Assembly: GCA_022839785.1 (NCBI GenBank)
Contig: JALHJW010000005.1
Coordinates: 123,755-187,754, forward strand
From: Desulfovibrio sp.
GTDB lineage: Bacteria > Desulfobacterota > Desulfovibrionia > Desulfovibrionales > Desulfovibrionaceae
Direction: 5' to 3'
Length of the DNA stretch: 64,000 bases
The position numbers and the translations under genes were made by a program. The notes under the pieces were generated by a model, which was given only the letters and a program-made list of their open reading frames with translations, had not been told where the DNA came from and searched no databases. Positions 43,235-50,764 of the stretch are shown here, in pieces. Each line of letters begins with the position of its first letter. The stretch's first letter is position 1.

Positions 43235-44275
43235 TTAGCAATTCCCCATATCAGTTGGTTGCTGTCCGTTCCGAGATGGTATGTAGCGCTTTTCCCATCT
43301 ATCAAATGCTGTGTAAAGCAATTTATTACTACATTTATCCTTAGACTTTTCCATTAGATCGTACCATTCTCGTCTTCGCGCGCAGTCTGCTGCTGTTATC
43401 ATGAGTAGATTTGTGTATCCTTGCTCTAGCTCTGTATAGCGAATCATCTCATTAAATTTATTTTTTGTTAAGCTTGAGCTCGAAAAGGCTGACAATCTGT
43501 TGCATATAATGTTCAAATGTTCATCAAATATCGTTTTTGAGACTGCTATATTATCAGTGTTGGGTGGAATAATCAGGTGCTCATCAATAGAAATTTCAGG
43601 TATGTCATTTTCGTATACATGTAACGAGTCGCTTATGTGGTGGTACGAACCGATTTCAACGCCAATCCATCCAGAAAGAATCTCTTGTATAGTAGAGAAT
43701 TGAATAATATTGTGTGGAATCCCACGATAAATATCGTTACTCCGCATTATCTGTAGCCATTCTAGTTTATCATTTCTGATTTTAGGCATAGAACATATAT
43801 TGCAAGGAATGTCTTGGGCTACAGGCTTACCACTTTCAGTCGGGAAATCAGCATTTGGGTCCCATATTTGAATTACAACTTGGCGTGAGGATGGATTTGA
43901 TTGGAGAGCTAGAAAGGCTCTCTCTAATTGATCAAAACCAAATTGTTTGCGGATTCTATATCCATAAGCGCCATGATATTTATCACCAGAGCCAGCAAAT
44001 CGGGGTAAAATTGGATTCCAATAATTTATGAAGCTAGATTCATTATTTCCAGCGAGAATCCAAAAAATTTCAGCAATAGCAAAGGCTGGATTGAAGGCAG
44101 GGAGTCGAGATAAAATCCACCGTTGTCTGGGATCATTTATATGTACACTTGCGTGTAGTATTTCTCGTGTTGAGCCCACGCGGCTACTCTGAAGTTCCAA
44201 ATTGCCTTCGACAAGATGTCTAAAGGCTTTGATCCAGGCCTCATTCGCGTTATCAGCGGAAAACTGAGGTGTCAT
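43235..44275 (-). CDS. Thymidylate synthase-family enzyme
   Basis: A 346-residue ThyA-family protein. The nucleophile Cys158 is in 'QDIPCNI', the phosphate-binding Arg in 'RSND' (178-181), and the base-selecting Asn189 in 'GIPHNI'; retention of Asn suggests dUMP rather than dCMP. 'SDSLHVYEND' closes the pocket. 'YHGAYGYRIRK' near 100-110 matches the folate-side 'YG..W/R' region. The His in PHN replaces the usual Phe, as seen in atypical or hydroxymethylating homologues. It is longer than ThyA (264). It could make dTMP or 5-hydroxymethyl-dUMP. Last gene of the operon, overlapping the kinase stop by 4 bp. Confidence 0.85.
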   Translation of the reverse strand: MTPQFSADNANEAWIKAFRHLVEGNLELQSSRVGSTREILHASVHINDPRQRWILSRLPAFNPAFAIAEIFWILAGNNESSFINYWNPILPRFAGSGDKYHGAYGYRIRKQFGFDQLERAFLALQSNPSSRQVVIQIWDPNADFPTESGKPVAQDIPCNICSMPKIRNDKLEWLQIMRSNDIYRGIPHNIIQFSTIQEILSGWIGVEIGSYHHISDSLHVYENDIPEISIDEHLIIPPNTDNIAVSKTIFDEHLNIICNRLSAFSSSSLTKNKFNEMIRYTELEQGYTNLLMITAADCARRREWYDLMEKSKDKCSNKLLYTAFDRWEKRYIPSRNGQQPTDMGNC

Positions 44276-46008
44276 GTGTTTTCACCTGATCGAATTAATT
44301 CATTGATTCCCCACTTAGGAGGATACCAATAATCAATCTGATGGGGGGTCGGTTGAAATTTTTGCTTGATTCTACTACGCCCTGTCCTGCCTTTTACTTC
44401 AGGATGCTTAATGCGAGCATATTTATCTGTTTCGCAAAATAGATTTTGACAATCAATTAGCTGTAATGGTCTTCCCCATAATGATTTAAAATCAATTTCA
44501 AGTCTTTGAAACTCTTCATGTTGTAGCTCCATTACAACTTTGATTATTTCAGATTCAGTTAGACCACTGGTTTTATTGAAGCATTTCATGATCCCGTCTC
44601 GTGCACCAGGCCCTGGGACCACGAATTGCGTTTCTGAAAAATTTGTAATCTCAGAATAATTAATATCCGTGGCATATTGATAAGCGAGGAAATCACCGAT
44701 GCCATGATAGGATCGAAGCATTTCGAATACTAATCCCATTGATCGAGCGTCCTCAACTTTATGCGGCATATCATCTTTCATCATGGATTGTAGAAGTTCG
44801 AGATGCATTCTGTGTTTACGATGGTATTGTGTGCCGCGTCCTCCAGTAGGCATAATGTAGGCAGCAGAGTATATCCGTTTTCCAGATTCTATTGCAGACG
44901 TAAGTACTTTGTCGTATTTTGTGGCATCAAATTCCTTATACGATATTTCTCCGAATTCGTTGCTGAGTAACACCCATGTTTCTATTTTGTTAAACAACTT
45001 AAATAAAATAGTTCTAAAGAAAACTTCTTTTGTATCTTGACTGCCGTTGTAGATAACGTTCTTTATCAGATACTGGCTAACCCTATCTGAGGCTCGGTAT
45101 GCATTCGTGAACTTGTGATTTGCAAGGATTGAGTCGTTTGTCCAGGGCTTCTTATCACCGCTAAGGCGCTTGAAAAAAATGTTTTGCCGCTCAGCGGCAA
45201 ACATCCAGTAGGTATCGTATACAATTGTTGGTGAAAGTAGTCTGTCTATGCTTGAAGGCGCATGTCGTGAGTGAGAATTATTGTCATTTTTGATGCGTAT
45301 CAAGGGTTGTTGATGTTGATTTTTGTTGTGTTGCGGCACGCCGTTAATGTTGCGAACGTAGTCGATTACATTTGATATTGTGTCATTTAAATTCGCGTTT
45401 ACTATCCTAATCGAATTTGTCTTTTGTTGTTCTGCTTTGAATAGTTTATCATATATACTGATGAGAATTTGCTCGTCGGAATCTATATGTTCGCGAATAA
45501 ATTCTCTATTTAAATAAAATATTGCTCTAGGTTTAAACGTATCCCAGGCTGCAAGTTCTGAGTCTATTAGATGCTTGATTACGTTCATATTGCAATTTGA
45601 AAGTTTGCCGTACACAAATGTTGACCACCAGAATCTATCCAGAAAAACGGTAGTGCCACTTTTAAGAAGCGGGATAATTTTTCTGTTAATGGCATCTATA
45701 TGTGATGCTATATGCAAAGCTTGTAGGCATGTATTGTCAATTTCAGTGATATCAAATTCGCTTGTATCATGATGAAGCCTGTAAATTAAACTTCCAACAG
45801 TGTTAGACTCGTTTCCAGGGAATGAAATGTATGCGCTTTTATTGCTAAGGCCGTAAATCTCATTTACTGCCTTGGCGATAGTGGTTTTGCCAACGTTGTC
45901 TGGACCCTCAAACACGTATAGTTTCCCAGTATTGTTTTTCATGTGTCGCGTATAGTTAAGCACCTCAGCAGTGTGCTTTCTGTGTTTTTCATTAGTGTTG
46001 AATTCCAT
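44272..46008 (-). CDS. Thymidylate kinase fused to the helical domain of 5-hmdU DNA kinases
   Basis: A 578-residue fusion (ATG 46008; an in-frame TTG at 46023 is an alternative; no ribosome site, so probably coupled to the gene before). Residues 28-220 are a TMP-kinase-like P-loop fold: 'FEGPDNVGKTT' (33-43) and 'FLDRFWWSTFVYG' (122-134). Residues about 262-540 match the helical domain of phage 5-hydroxymethyl-dU DNA kinases (HMUDK/aGPT-Pplase1 type): 'WMFAAERQNIFFKRL', 'KPWTNDSIL', 'HKFTNAYRASDRVSQYLI' and 'SAAYIMPTGG'. In phages this family acts in thymine hypermodification. Substrate here unproven. Confidence 0.8.
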   Translation of the reverse strand: MEFNTNEKHRKHTAEVLNYTRHMKNNTGKLYVFEGPDNVGKTTIAKAVNEIYGLSNKSAYISFPGNESNTVGSLIYRLHHDTSEFDITEIDNTCLQALHIASHIDAINRKIIPLLKSGTTVFLDRFWWSTFVYGKLSNCNMNVIKHLIDSELAAWDTFKPRAIFYLNREFIREHIDSDEQILISIYDKLFKAEQQKTNSIRIVNANLNDTISNVIDYVRNINGVPQHNKNQHQQPLIRIKNDNNSHSRHAPSSIDRLLSPTIVYDTYWMFAAERQNIFFKRLSGDKKPWTNDSILANHKFTNAYRASDRVSQYLIKNVIYNGSQDTKEVFFRTILFKLFNKIETWVLLSNEFGEISYKEFDATKYDKVLTSAIESGKRIYSAAYIMPTGGRGTQYHRKHRMHLELLQSMMKDDMPHKVEDARSMGLVFEMLRSYHGIGDFLAYQYATDINYSEITNFSETQFVVPGPGARDGIMKCFNKTSGLTESEIIKVVMELQHEEFQRLEIDFKSLWGRPLQLIDCQNLFCETDKYARIKHPEVKGRTGRSRIKQKFQPTPHQIDYWYPPKWGINELIRSGENT

Positions 46009-46015
46009 GATGGAA

Positions 46016-46804
46016 TTATGCAAAACTCAATATTTTGCGTAGTTGTTGTTGATTAAAGGCATCAACTCTCGGATTGCCGACAAAGCAGTTTACTCTAGAT
46101 AAAGGGACACCAGTCTCGTTAGAAATGAATTGTCCAAGATAGCATAGGCCTAAGTAGTTACCGTATCCTCTCTTCATCATATACTGAATAGTATAGTATC
46201 CTGTGACAGTAAGTTGGCTTTTTGCAAAGGAGAATCCAATTTGCTGCAAACATGGGAACATGAAATATGGGCTGTTATTGGTATTGTCAGTGCTCGGATT
46301 GTAGCATGTCGCTATAAATTTTGATGGAGATGGTTGCTTTCCTATGGAATTATAATGCTTGAAAGTATCTACTATTCTTTTTATCTGATCTATTTTGGTT
46401 GGTTTAAGCTTACCATTTTTATTAGTTTTGAATCCATTATATGCAACAAGCCTTTCAAAGTATGTCTCTCTTGGGATATTCCCTCCAGACATACGAACTC
46501 GAACTCTGTGTCGTGGCAGATATATATTCTTATACCATTCTGTCAATTCGCTAGCTGGCGGAAATTTTTTAGACCACCAATGGAATGGAAATATTGTCTC
46601 ACTAGTTTCTCTTGCAGAAATTATATTATTTGATTTCAGTAATTCATCGAGATTTTCGCGAATGCCAATATCCTCTTCTATGCCGTCTTGAAGATTTGTT
46701 ATTGATACGCATAGTGGGCTATTGGGAGTATCTAGAGTTTGTTTGACGGCTTTCACCCATGCGACCGAAACGTTGCTATCTACAATAGGCTTGGGATTAC
46801 TCAT
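46016..46804 (-). CDS. Divergent thymidylate-synthase-like protein
   Basis: ATG 46804 overlaps the ImmA-like gene's end by 8 bp (ATGAGTAA) and has GGAGG 9 bp upstream; 262 residues. The C-terminal part 'MFPCLQQIGFSFAK', 'YYTIQYMMKRGYGNYLGLCY' and 'SRVNCFVGNPRVD' follows the layout of TS: a Pro-Cys, a central strand, a helix and a closing strand. But the RSxD and GxPxN motifs are not recognisable, and the N-terminal half is unfamiliar. It may be a catalytically altered subunit paired with the true TS, or a different enzyme. The TS link is a weak resemblance plus context. Confidence 0.45.
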   Translation of the reverse strand: MSNPKPIVDSNVSVAWVKAVKQTLDTPNSPLCVSITNLQDGIEEDIGIRENLDELLKSNNIISARETSETIFPFHWWSKKFPPASELTEWYKNIYLPRHRVRVRMSGGNIPRETYFERLVAYNGFKTNKNGKLKPTKIDQIKRIVDTFKHYNSIGKQPSPSKFIATCYNPSTDNTNNSPYFMFPCLQQIGFSFAKSQLTVTGYYTIQYMMKRGYGNYLGLCYLGQFISNETGVPLSRVNCFVGNPRVDAFNQQQLRKILSFA

Positions 46805-47663
46805 CGTCTTCTTCCTCCAAGTGGCGATATATGCATCTCCCTTGAAAGTCCTTTCTTGACACCCTAACAAAGGAGCTCCAGGTTAAATCGCTATTGGTAA
46901 TTGAAGATATTCCAGGTGACTTCCCGATAATTATGGTAATGCCATCTGACTCATATATTTTCGATATGCTTTCTCCTCGTATTTGCGTGTTTGTGCTTAT
47001 AACTGCGACGTGCCCAACTTGTAAGTCTATTGGGACAGCGTGCCAGTGCTCATCAACTAGTACCACATGCCCAGGGTCTTCATTCATAAAGTCAATAAAA
47101 TTTTTTCTAATGGATTTTGGAGTGCTGGAATTTAATCTTGTAAAACTCTCGTGGGTTAAATTTTTTTGCGTTAATAGCATATGGTTTAGTAGAGTATTGT
47201 AGCCTACGTTTAGCTGGCAGCATATTTTATAAAAATCGACGCTCGTACACGAATTTGGATTAATCGATCTTTTATTGAATTCTTTCGTTACTGCCCCAGG
47301 AGGCATTAACAGGTGCCCTGCAAACATGTCTGCAAGGTACTCTTCCTCGTCTTTGACAGCGCATACTCTTTCATCTGCGTAGCAATCTATCCTTGAACCA
47401 TGCCCATAATGCCAATGCGCTAATTCGTGTGCGCATGTGTATGCTTGTCTCCCGACGGGCCGCAAACTTGGAACTAGAATTGTGTTTGAGGTCTTTGAAT
47501 ACATCCCCCCGAAGCTTCCCCCACCTTGGAACCAGACAGATATCCCGAGTTTTTCTGCAAAATCATAAATACATATTGGATTGTCGTGTCTGTAATTGGC
47601 TTTAATCCGTATTTCCAGGGCACTCTTCAATGCCTTTCTTCCAATAAGAGTTCGTTTATCCAT
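46797..47663 (-). CDS. ImmA/IrrE-family metallopeptidase
   Basis: A 288-residue protein from ATG 47663 (AGGAGT 6 bp upstream). The zinc site is 'AHELAHWHYGH' (HExxH, about residues 80-90) with the third ligand in 'EEYLADMFAGHLLMP'. ImmA/IrrE proteases cleave or inactivate a paired XRE repressor; such a repressor is encoded 9 bp upstream. The C-terminal 130 residues are an extra beta-rich domain ('VLVDEHWHAVPIDLQVGHVAVIS' region) that may sense a signal. It links activation of the cassette to a trigger such as DNA damage or infection; the trigger is unknown. Confidence 0.85.
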   Translation of the reverse strand: MDKRTLIGRKALKSALEIRIKANYRHDNPICIYDFAEKLGISVWFQGGGSFGGMYSKTSNTILVPSLRPVGRQAYTCAHELAHWHYGHGSRIDCYADERVCAVKDEEEYLADMFAGHLLMPPGAVTKEFNKRSINPNSCTSVDFYKICCQLNVGYNTLLNHMLLTQKNLTHESFTRLNSSTPKSIRKNFIDFMNEDPGHVVLVDEHWHAVPIDLQVGHVAVISTNTQIRGESISKIYESDGITIIIGKSPGISSITNSDLTWSSFVRVSRKDFQGRCIYRHLEEEDDE

Positions 47664-47672
47664 CAACTACTC

Positions 47673-48002
47673 CTAGTGCGAGGCCCGTAATGTTTTCAAT
47701 AGATTTAAAACAGCGTCTAAATCTTCCTTTTTTAGCTTTGATAGTTCTCTTGCTGCTAATTCAACTGCTGGATTAATTTCATCTAAATTTTGTGATGTTA
47801 GCCATGCGACACTCACGCCATATATTTTAGCGAATTCAGTGATTTCTTCTGCTGATACTTTTCTTCTTCCTGCTTCAATTTCAGAAATAGTTGGGCGATT
47901 AACATTCATAATTTTTGCAGTTTGTCCTTGTGTTAACCCAGCTTGCTTTCGAGCTGCCTGCAATCTACTAGCTATTTTATTTCTGATGTCCTCAGTCATC
48001 AT
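47673..48002 (-). CDS. XRE-family repressor
   Basis: A 109-residue protein with an N-terminal helix-turn-helix (residues about 10-65): 'LQAARKQAGLTQGQTAKIM' and 'NRPTISEIEAGRRKVSAEEI' parts are textbook XRE. A short helical tail follows. It overlaps the ACP gene by 11 bp and precedes the protease, the classic ImmR-ImmA layout. Likely operator: the perfect inverted repeat at 48297-48313 in the operon's own promoter. Confidence 0.87.
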   Translation of the reverse strand: MMTEDIRNKIASRLQAARKQAGLTQGQTAKIMNVNRPTISEIEAGRRKVSAEEITEFAKIYGVSVAWLTSQNLDEINPAVELAARELSKLKKEDLDAVLNLLKTLRASH

Positions 48003-48285
48003 TTTTCTCCTGATTCTTTTTAAGGGACATCAATACAGATACAATCTCTTTTACAGTTCTAGTTTTTCGCGTTGGCTTATCTTCTACAAATGGATTGATA
48101 TCATCTGGGATTTTGATGCCGAGCCTCGTCTCCATTTCGATGGCGAATGGGATTCCGTGCCCACTGTCTAAAGCTAGGGCCTCTATGGGGTTGGTCTCAA
48201 GCGAAATGTCTGTTTCTTTGAGATCGCACATTTCGCGCAGGACTTCGGTGACCTCTGAAAGAATTATTTCTTGTGAAGTTTTCAT
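47992..48285 (-). CDS. Acyl carrier protein-like protein, first gene of the cassette
   Basis: ATG 48285 has AGGAGA 6 bp upstream, giving 97 residues. The four-helix ACP pattern is visible, with the phosphopantetheine Ser in 'EALALDSGHGIPFAIEMETRLG' (DSG instead of the common DSL, around residue 41), then 'IKIPDDINPF' and a C-terminal helix. No fatty-acid gene is nearby, so it is a dedicated carrier, perhaps holding an acyl or amino-acyl group for the nucleotide chemistry encoded downstream. It could also be part of a signalling step. No phosphopantetheinyl transferase is encoded here. Confidence 0.75.
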   Translation of the reverse strand: MKTSQEIILSEVTEVLREMCDLKETDISLETNPIEALALDSGHGIPFAIEMETRLGIKIPDDINPFVEDKPTRKTRTVKEIVSVLMSLKKNQEKNDD

Positions 48286-48296
48286 AAAAATCTCCT

Positions 48297-48331
48297 GGTA
48301 AGAAAATCTTACCATTGGTCGGTTTTGTCAA
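48297..48331 (-). promoter_or_regulatory. Cassette promoter with perfect operator palindrome
   Basis: On the minus strand TTGACA (48331-48326) is followed after 17 bp by GATTTT. Covering that -10 is GGTAAGA-N3-TCTTACC (48297-48313), a perfect 7-bp inverted repeat, 12 bp before the ACP ATG. It is the natural site for the XRE repressor. Confidence 0.65.
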
Positions 48332-48688
48332 GTGCCTTTTTGGGGTCATTTGCTCGGCGTCAAACTTCTAGGCTTTAACGGCTTAAACACGATGGGTGAG
48401 GCGAGCTTATGTTTGCATGGATCTATTTATACAAAAAATATATTTAAATATTAACTATGGCCACATATAAATCAGAAAACAGTGCGTCTCTTGTGTCACC
48501 ATTTTTCTGTTTACTAATTAATGATAATTTTTCATTTCCGTAACCGCAACATGCTCTAATGCTTAAGTTACTACCTGATAAATGAACAAATAATTGTCTA
48601 AAATTCTCTTTAATATGTTCAATTGTCTGAAATTATTATGTAATTTATCAAGATCAATTCCAGTTAGTTAAATAATTTAGCGGCTTTA
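48332..48688. other. Non-coding right arm of the element
   Basis: About 355 bp of very AT-rich sequence without a gene, between the cassette promoter and the right junction. It contains a pair of direct repeats (48592 and 48621), a pattern often seen for recombinase or accessory-factor sites near element ends. Confidence 0.5.
48592..48634. repeat. Direct repeats near the right end of the element
   Basis: AATTGTCTAAAATT (48592-48605) and AATTGTCTGAAATT (48621-48634) differ at one base and are 29 bp apart, about 60-100 bp from the right junction. Confidence 0.5.
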
Positions 48689-48700
48689 GTCACAGTCAAC
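48689..48700 (+). repeat. Right junction repeat of the yjbQ insert
   Basis: GTCACAGTCAAC, partner of the left copy at 42454; TCAAC (48696-48700) is the exactly shared part and is followed by the resident gene's GAGGGCGCGG. Confidence 0.6.
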
Positions 48701-48958
48701 GAGGGCGCGGACCCGGACGTGCGGCGCGACATCCTCGCGGCCCTGCGCCGCCTCGTGCCCCGCCAGGGCGACTACCGCCACGCCGAGGGCAACTCCGACG
48801 CCCACCTCAAGTCCGGCCTCACGGGCTGCGGCCAGCTCGTGATCCTCCAGGACGGGGAGATCATGCTCGGCACGTGGCAGCGCATCTTCTTCTGCGAGTT
48901 CGACGGCCCGCGCGGCCGGGAACTCTGGCTGCAGTTCCTGCCCGGCGCGCCGGGCTGA
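48701..48958 (+). pseudogene. yjbQ: yjbQ, 3' half of the interrupted resident gene
   Basis: From GAG 48701 the frame reads EGADPDVRRDILAALRRLV... with 'GDYRHAEGNSDAH' and 'GTWQRIFFCEFDGPRG', ending at TGA 48958. Composition returns sharply to host-like G+C. It has no start of its own near the junction (an in-frame ATG at 48857 is internal), so it is probably silent. Confidence 0.92.
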
Positions 48959-49123
48959 GGGAGGGCGGGAAAGAGACTTCTGCCGCATTGCGTGAGAAGG
49001 AACAGCCGTTACCAGGATTGCCTTCTGAACTTTATAGCCGAAGTGACAGAACTTTTTGGATATTTGAAGCTAGGTTCCCGGGGTTGCTGCAAGAATCTGT
49101 CCCCAGAAGAAACCAAGTCTAAG

Positions 49124-50764
49124 CTATGTTGCTCCGCTTTTGATATGTCCTGGCATCGAAGCAACTATGACTTGCTGGCTAGAATCATCCCAGAAATAAT
49201 AAATACGAAGACAACGACTTGGATCGCGAGTGTTGCCACCGTTCTTTATATGCCATTCGACATCGACGCGTTTTCCTTGCCAATCCATTTGAAAACTATT
49301 TGAACCACATCTGTCATTCAGAATTCCGCTTTCAAGAGAGATTCGCAGATTGCCATTGCCACCGCTCAAGCGCCGTTCACGGTAATCATTTGCAAGCCAA
49401 AGAAGACATCGTGCTGCCGTTCCAACGTCTCCAAACTGTGATGTCTTGATTTCACGTTGAGCTCGGGCTGAAAGTAGAACACGGCCGACGAGGTTTTTGT
49501 CACACCAATCGGCAAATTCACCCCATGAAGTGGGAAGCGGGATGTTGGCGTCTGGGTCTTCGCCTTGTGCCTTGAGCTGATTTAGAAGTTGTTGGATTCG
49601 GTAACTGGCTGCATTCAATTTTGATTCAGCATTTTTTGCACGCTCTTCAACCACCTTGTGCTCATCCCAAAACCATTGTTGCTCTTCCTCAATTTTCCTT
49701 ATATCCGCTTTGAGGGTGGCGATCTGAGCATGAGCCGCTGATAGTTGTTCTGTTTCTGTTGCTCCTTCCCGCTGAAGACGCGCACGTTCTAAATCAAAGC
49801 TTTGTTCTCGAACAGAAGCGAAAGATAGTACATCTTGCCCCAGGCGAAGTCGGCGTAAGCTTTCTTTCGCCGCAGCCTGTCGCAACAAAGTAGATACGCG
49901 CGATGCATTTTCGGGGATAGTAAGGCGATCTCCGAGGAAAAGTTCGTGGCCACCGTAAGGATTTGCACCTTCTGCAAATCCAGGAAGGTATATCCTGACG
50001 GCACCATTATAGACAGACAACCGTTTTCCGAATCTTTCCGTTAGTACCCAAGTAAATTGTGCTGGTAACACGACGACAATCGCCATTCCAAGGGTTGCGC
50101 GCGCAATGGGTGCTGGATCTATGAGCGGTTTCGTGGGGTCATCCGAGTGTTCAGGGACAGTCAGGACGAAGACTGGGACTCGGCGTGACTGGTCGACGAG
50201 CATTTCGATCAACTGATCGGCGGCTTCATCCGAGTTGACGGTCCACGGTCCCGCATGAACTTGACCCGATCCGAGGTGAAGGCCGCACTTTGATGCCAAC
50301 TGGTGTACAAGGTAAGGGACTGCGGGTTCAATTTGCAATTCTTGCTCTGGAGAACTTACAAGTAGGCGAAGACTGAAAAGAGCTCCTGTAAAATCCCCTC
50401 GGCCACGCTTTCGACCGACTATAACCTCAGTTGTCCATACACGTTGAGCGATGCTTTTGTCGGGGTCATCCGCCCGGATGGCCCATATGTCTTTGCCGCT
50501 ATCCACTATGCGAACAGCAGTACAATTTCGCCCTCCTGCAAGGTGTTCGAACCCATCATGCTCCCATGCTGACGGGGGTAGCTCTCCACCTGTCCGTTTC
50601 TCAACCCACTTTAGAATCTCTGTTCGTGCTTCTTCTGCTGTACGTTTTCCATCTTTACCTCCGATTGTAGACGCAACTCGAAGTATCTCGCGCTCTCGCA
50701 CAATGCGCTGACGGCGCGTCGCGAAATCTTGAAGTGAATCTTGGTGTTTTATTTTTTTCACCAT
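49124..50764 (-). CDS. 546-aa protein with coiled coil and RelE-like C-terminus, possible defence gene
   Basis: ATG 50764 is chosen as the first ATG (a TTG lies 15 bp upstream; neither has a good ribosome site). Residues 60-280 are an unrecognised mixed fold with 'AVRIYLPGFAEGANPYGGHELFLGD'-type signature, here cut to YLPGFAEGANPY. A coiled coil follows (about 320-400). The last 130 residues contain 'SWGEFADWCDKNLVG' and 'CLRIYYFWDDSSQQVIVASM', which resembles the closing strands of RelE-fold RNases. No antitoxin is adjacent. G+C is about 50%, foreign to the host. A phage-defence or stress role is inferred. Confidence 0.55.
   Translation of the reverse strand: MVKKIKHQDSLQDFATRRQRIVREREILRVASTIGGKDGKRTAEEARTEILKWVEKRTGGELPPSAWEHDGFEHLAGGRNCTAVRIVDSGKDIWAIRADDPDKSIAQRVWTTEVIVGRKRGRGDFTGALFSLRLLVSSPEQELQIEPAVPYLVHQLASKCGLHLGSGQVHAGPWTVNSDEAADQLIEMLVDQSRRVPVFVLTVPEHSDDPTKPLIDPAPIARATLGMAIVVVLPAQFTWVLTERFGKRLSVYNGAVRIYLPGFAEGANPYGGHELFLGDRLTIPENASRVSTLLRQAAAKESLRRLRLGQDVLSFASVREQSFDLERARLQREGATETEQLSAAHAQIATLKADIRKIEEEQQWFWDEHKVVEERAKNAESKLNAASYRIQQLLNQLKAQGEDPDANIPLPTSWGEFADWCDKNLVGRVLLSARAQREIKTSQFGDVGTAARCLLWLANDYRERRLSGGNGNLRISLESGILNDRCGSNSFQMDWQGKRVDVEWHIKNGGNTRDPSRCLRIYYFWDDSSQQVIVASMPGHIKSGAT

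Larger units (their letters stand above)
42466..48700. mobile_element. yjbQ-targeting 6.2-kb AT-rich element carrying its own yjbQ
   Basis: A 6,235-bp block, about 36-40% G+C against roughly 70% outside, separates the two in-frame halves of yjbQ. The left end starts with two abutting near-repeats (ACTTACCCCC at 42466 and ACTTTACACCCC at 42476). Inside: an intact yjbQ (plus strand) and a six-gene minus-strand operon (ACP, XRE repressor, ImmA protease, TS-like, TMP kinase-HMUDK fusion, thymidylate synthase). No integrase, transposase, relaxase, tRNA-type att site or clear terminal inverted repeat is visible. Precise in-frame junctions argue for recombinase-driven insertion, probably by an enzyme supplied in trans or since lost. 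Confidence 0.85.

Noticed and set aside
42466..48700. Element considered as a Tn7-like transposon because of the 5-bp TCAAC repeat
   Set aside because: No TnsA/B/C or TniQ gene and no TGT...ACA terminal inverted repeats are visible.
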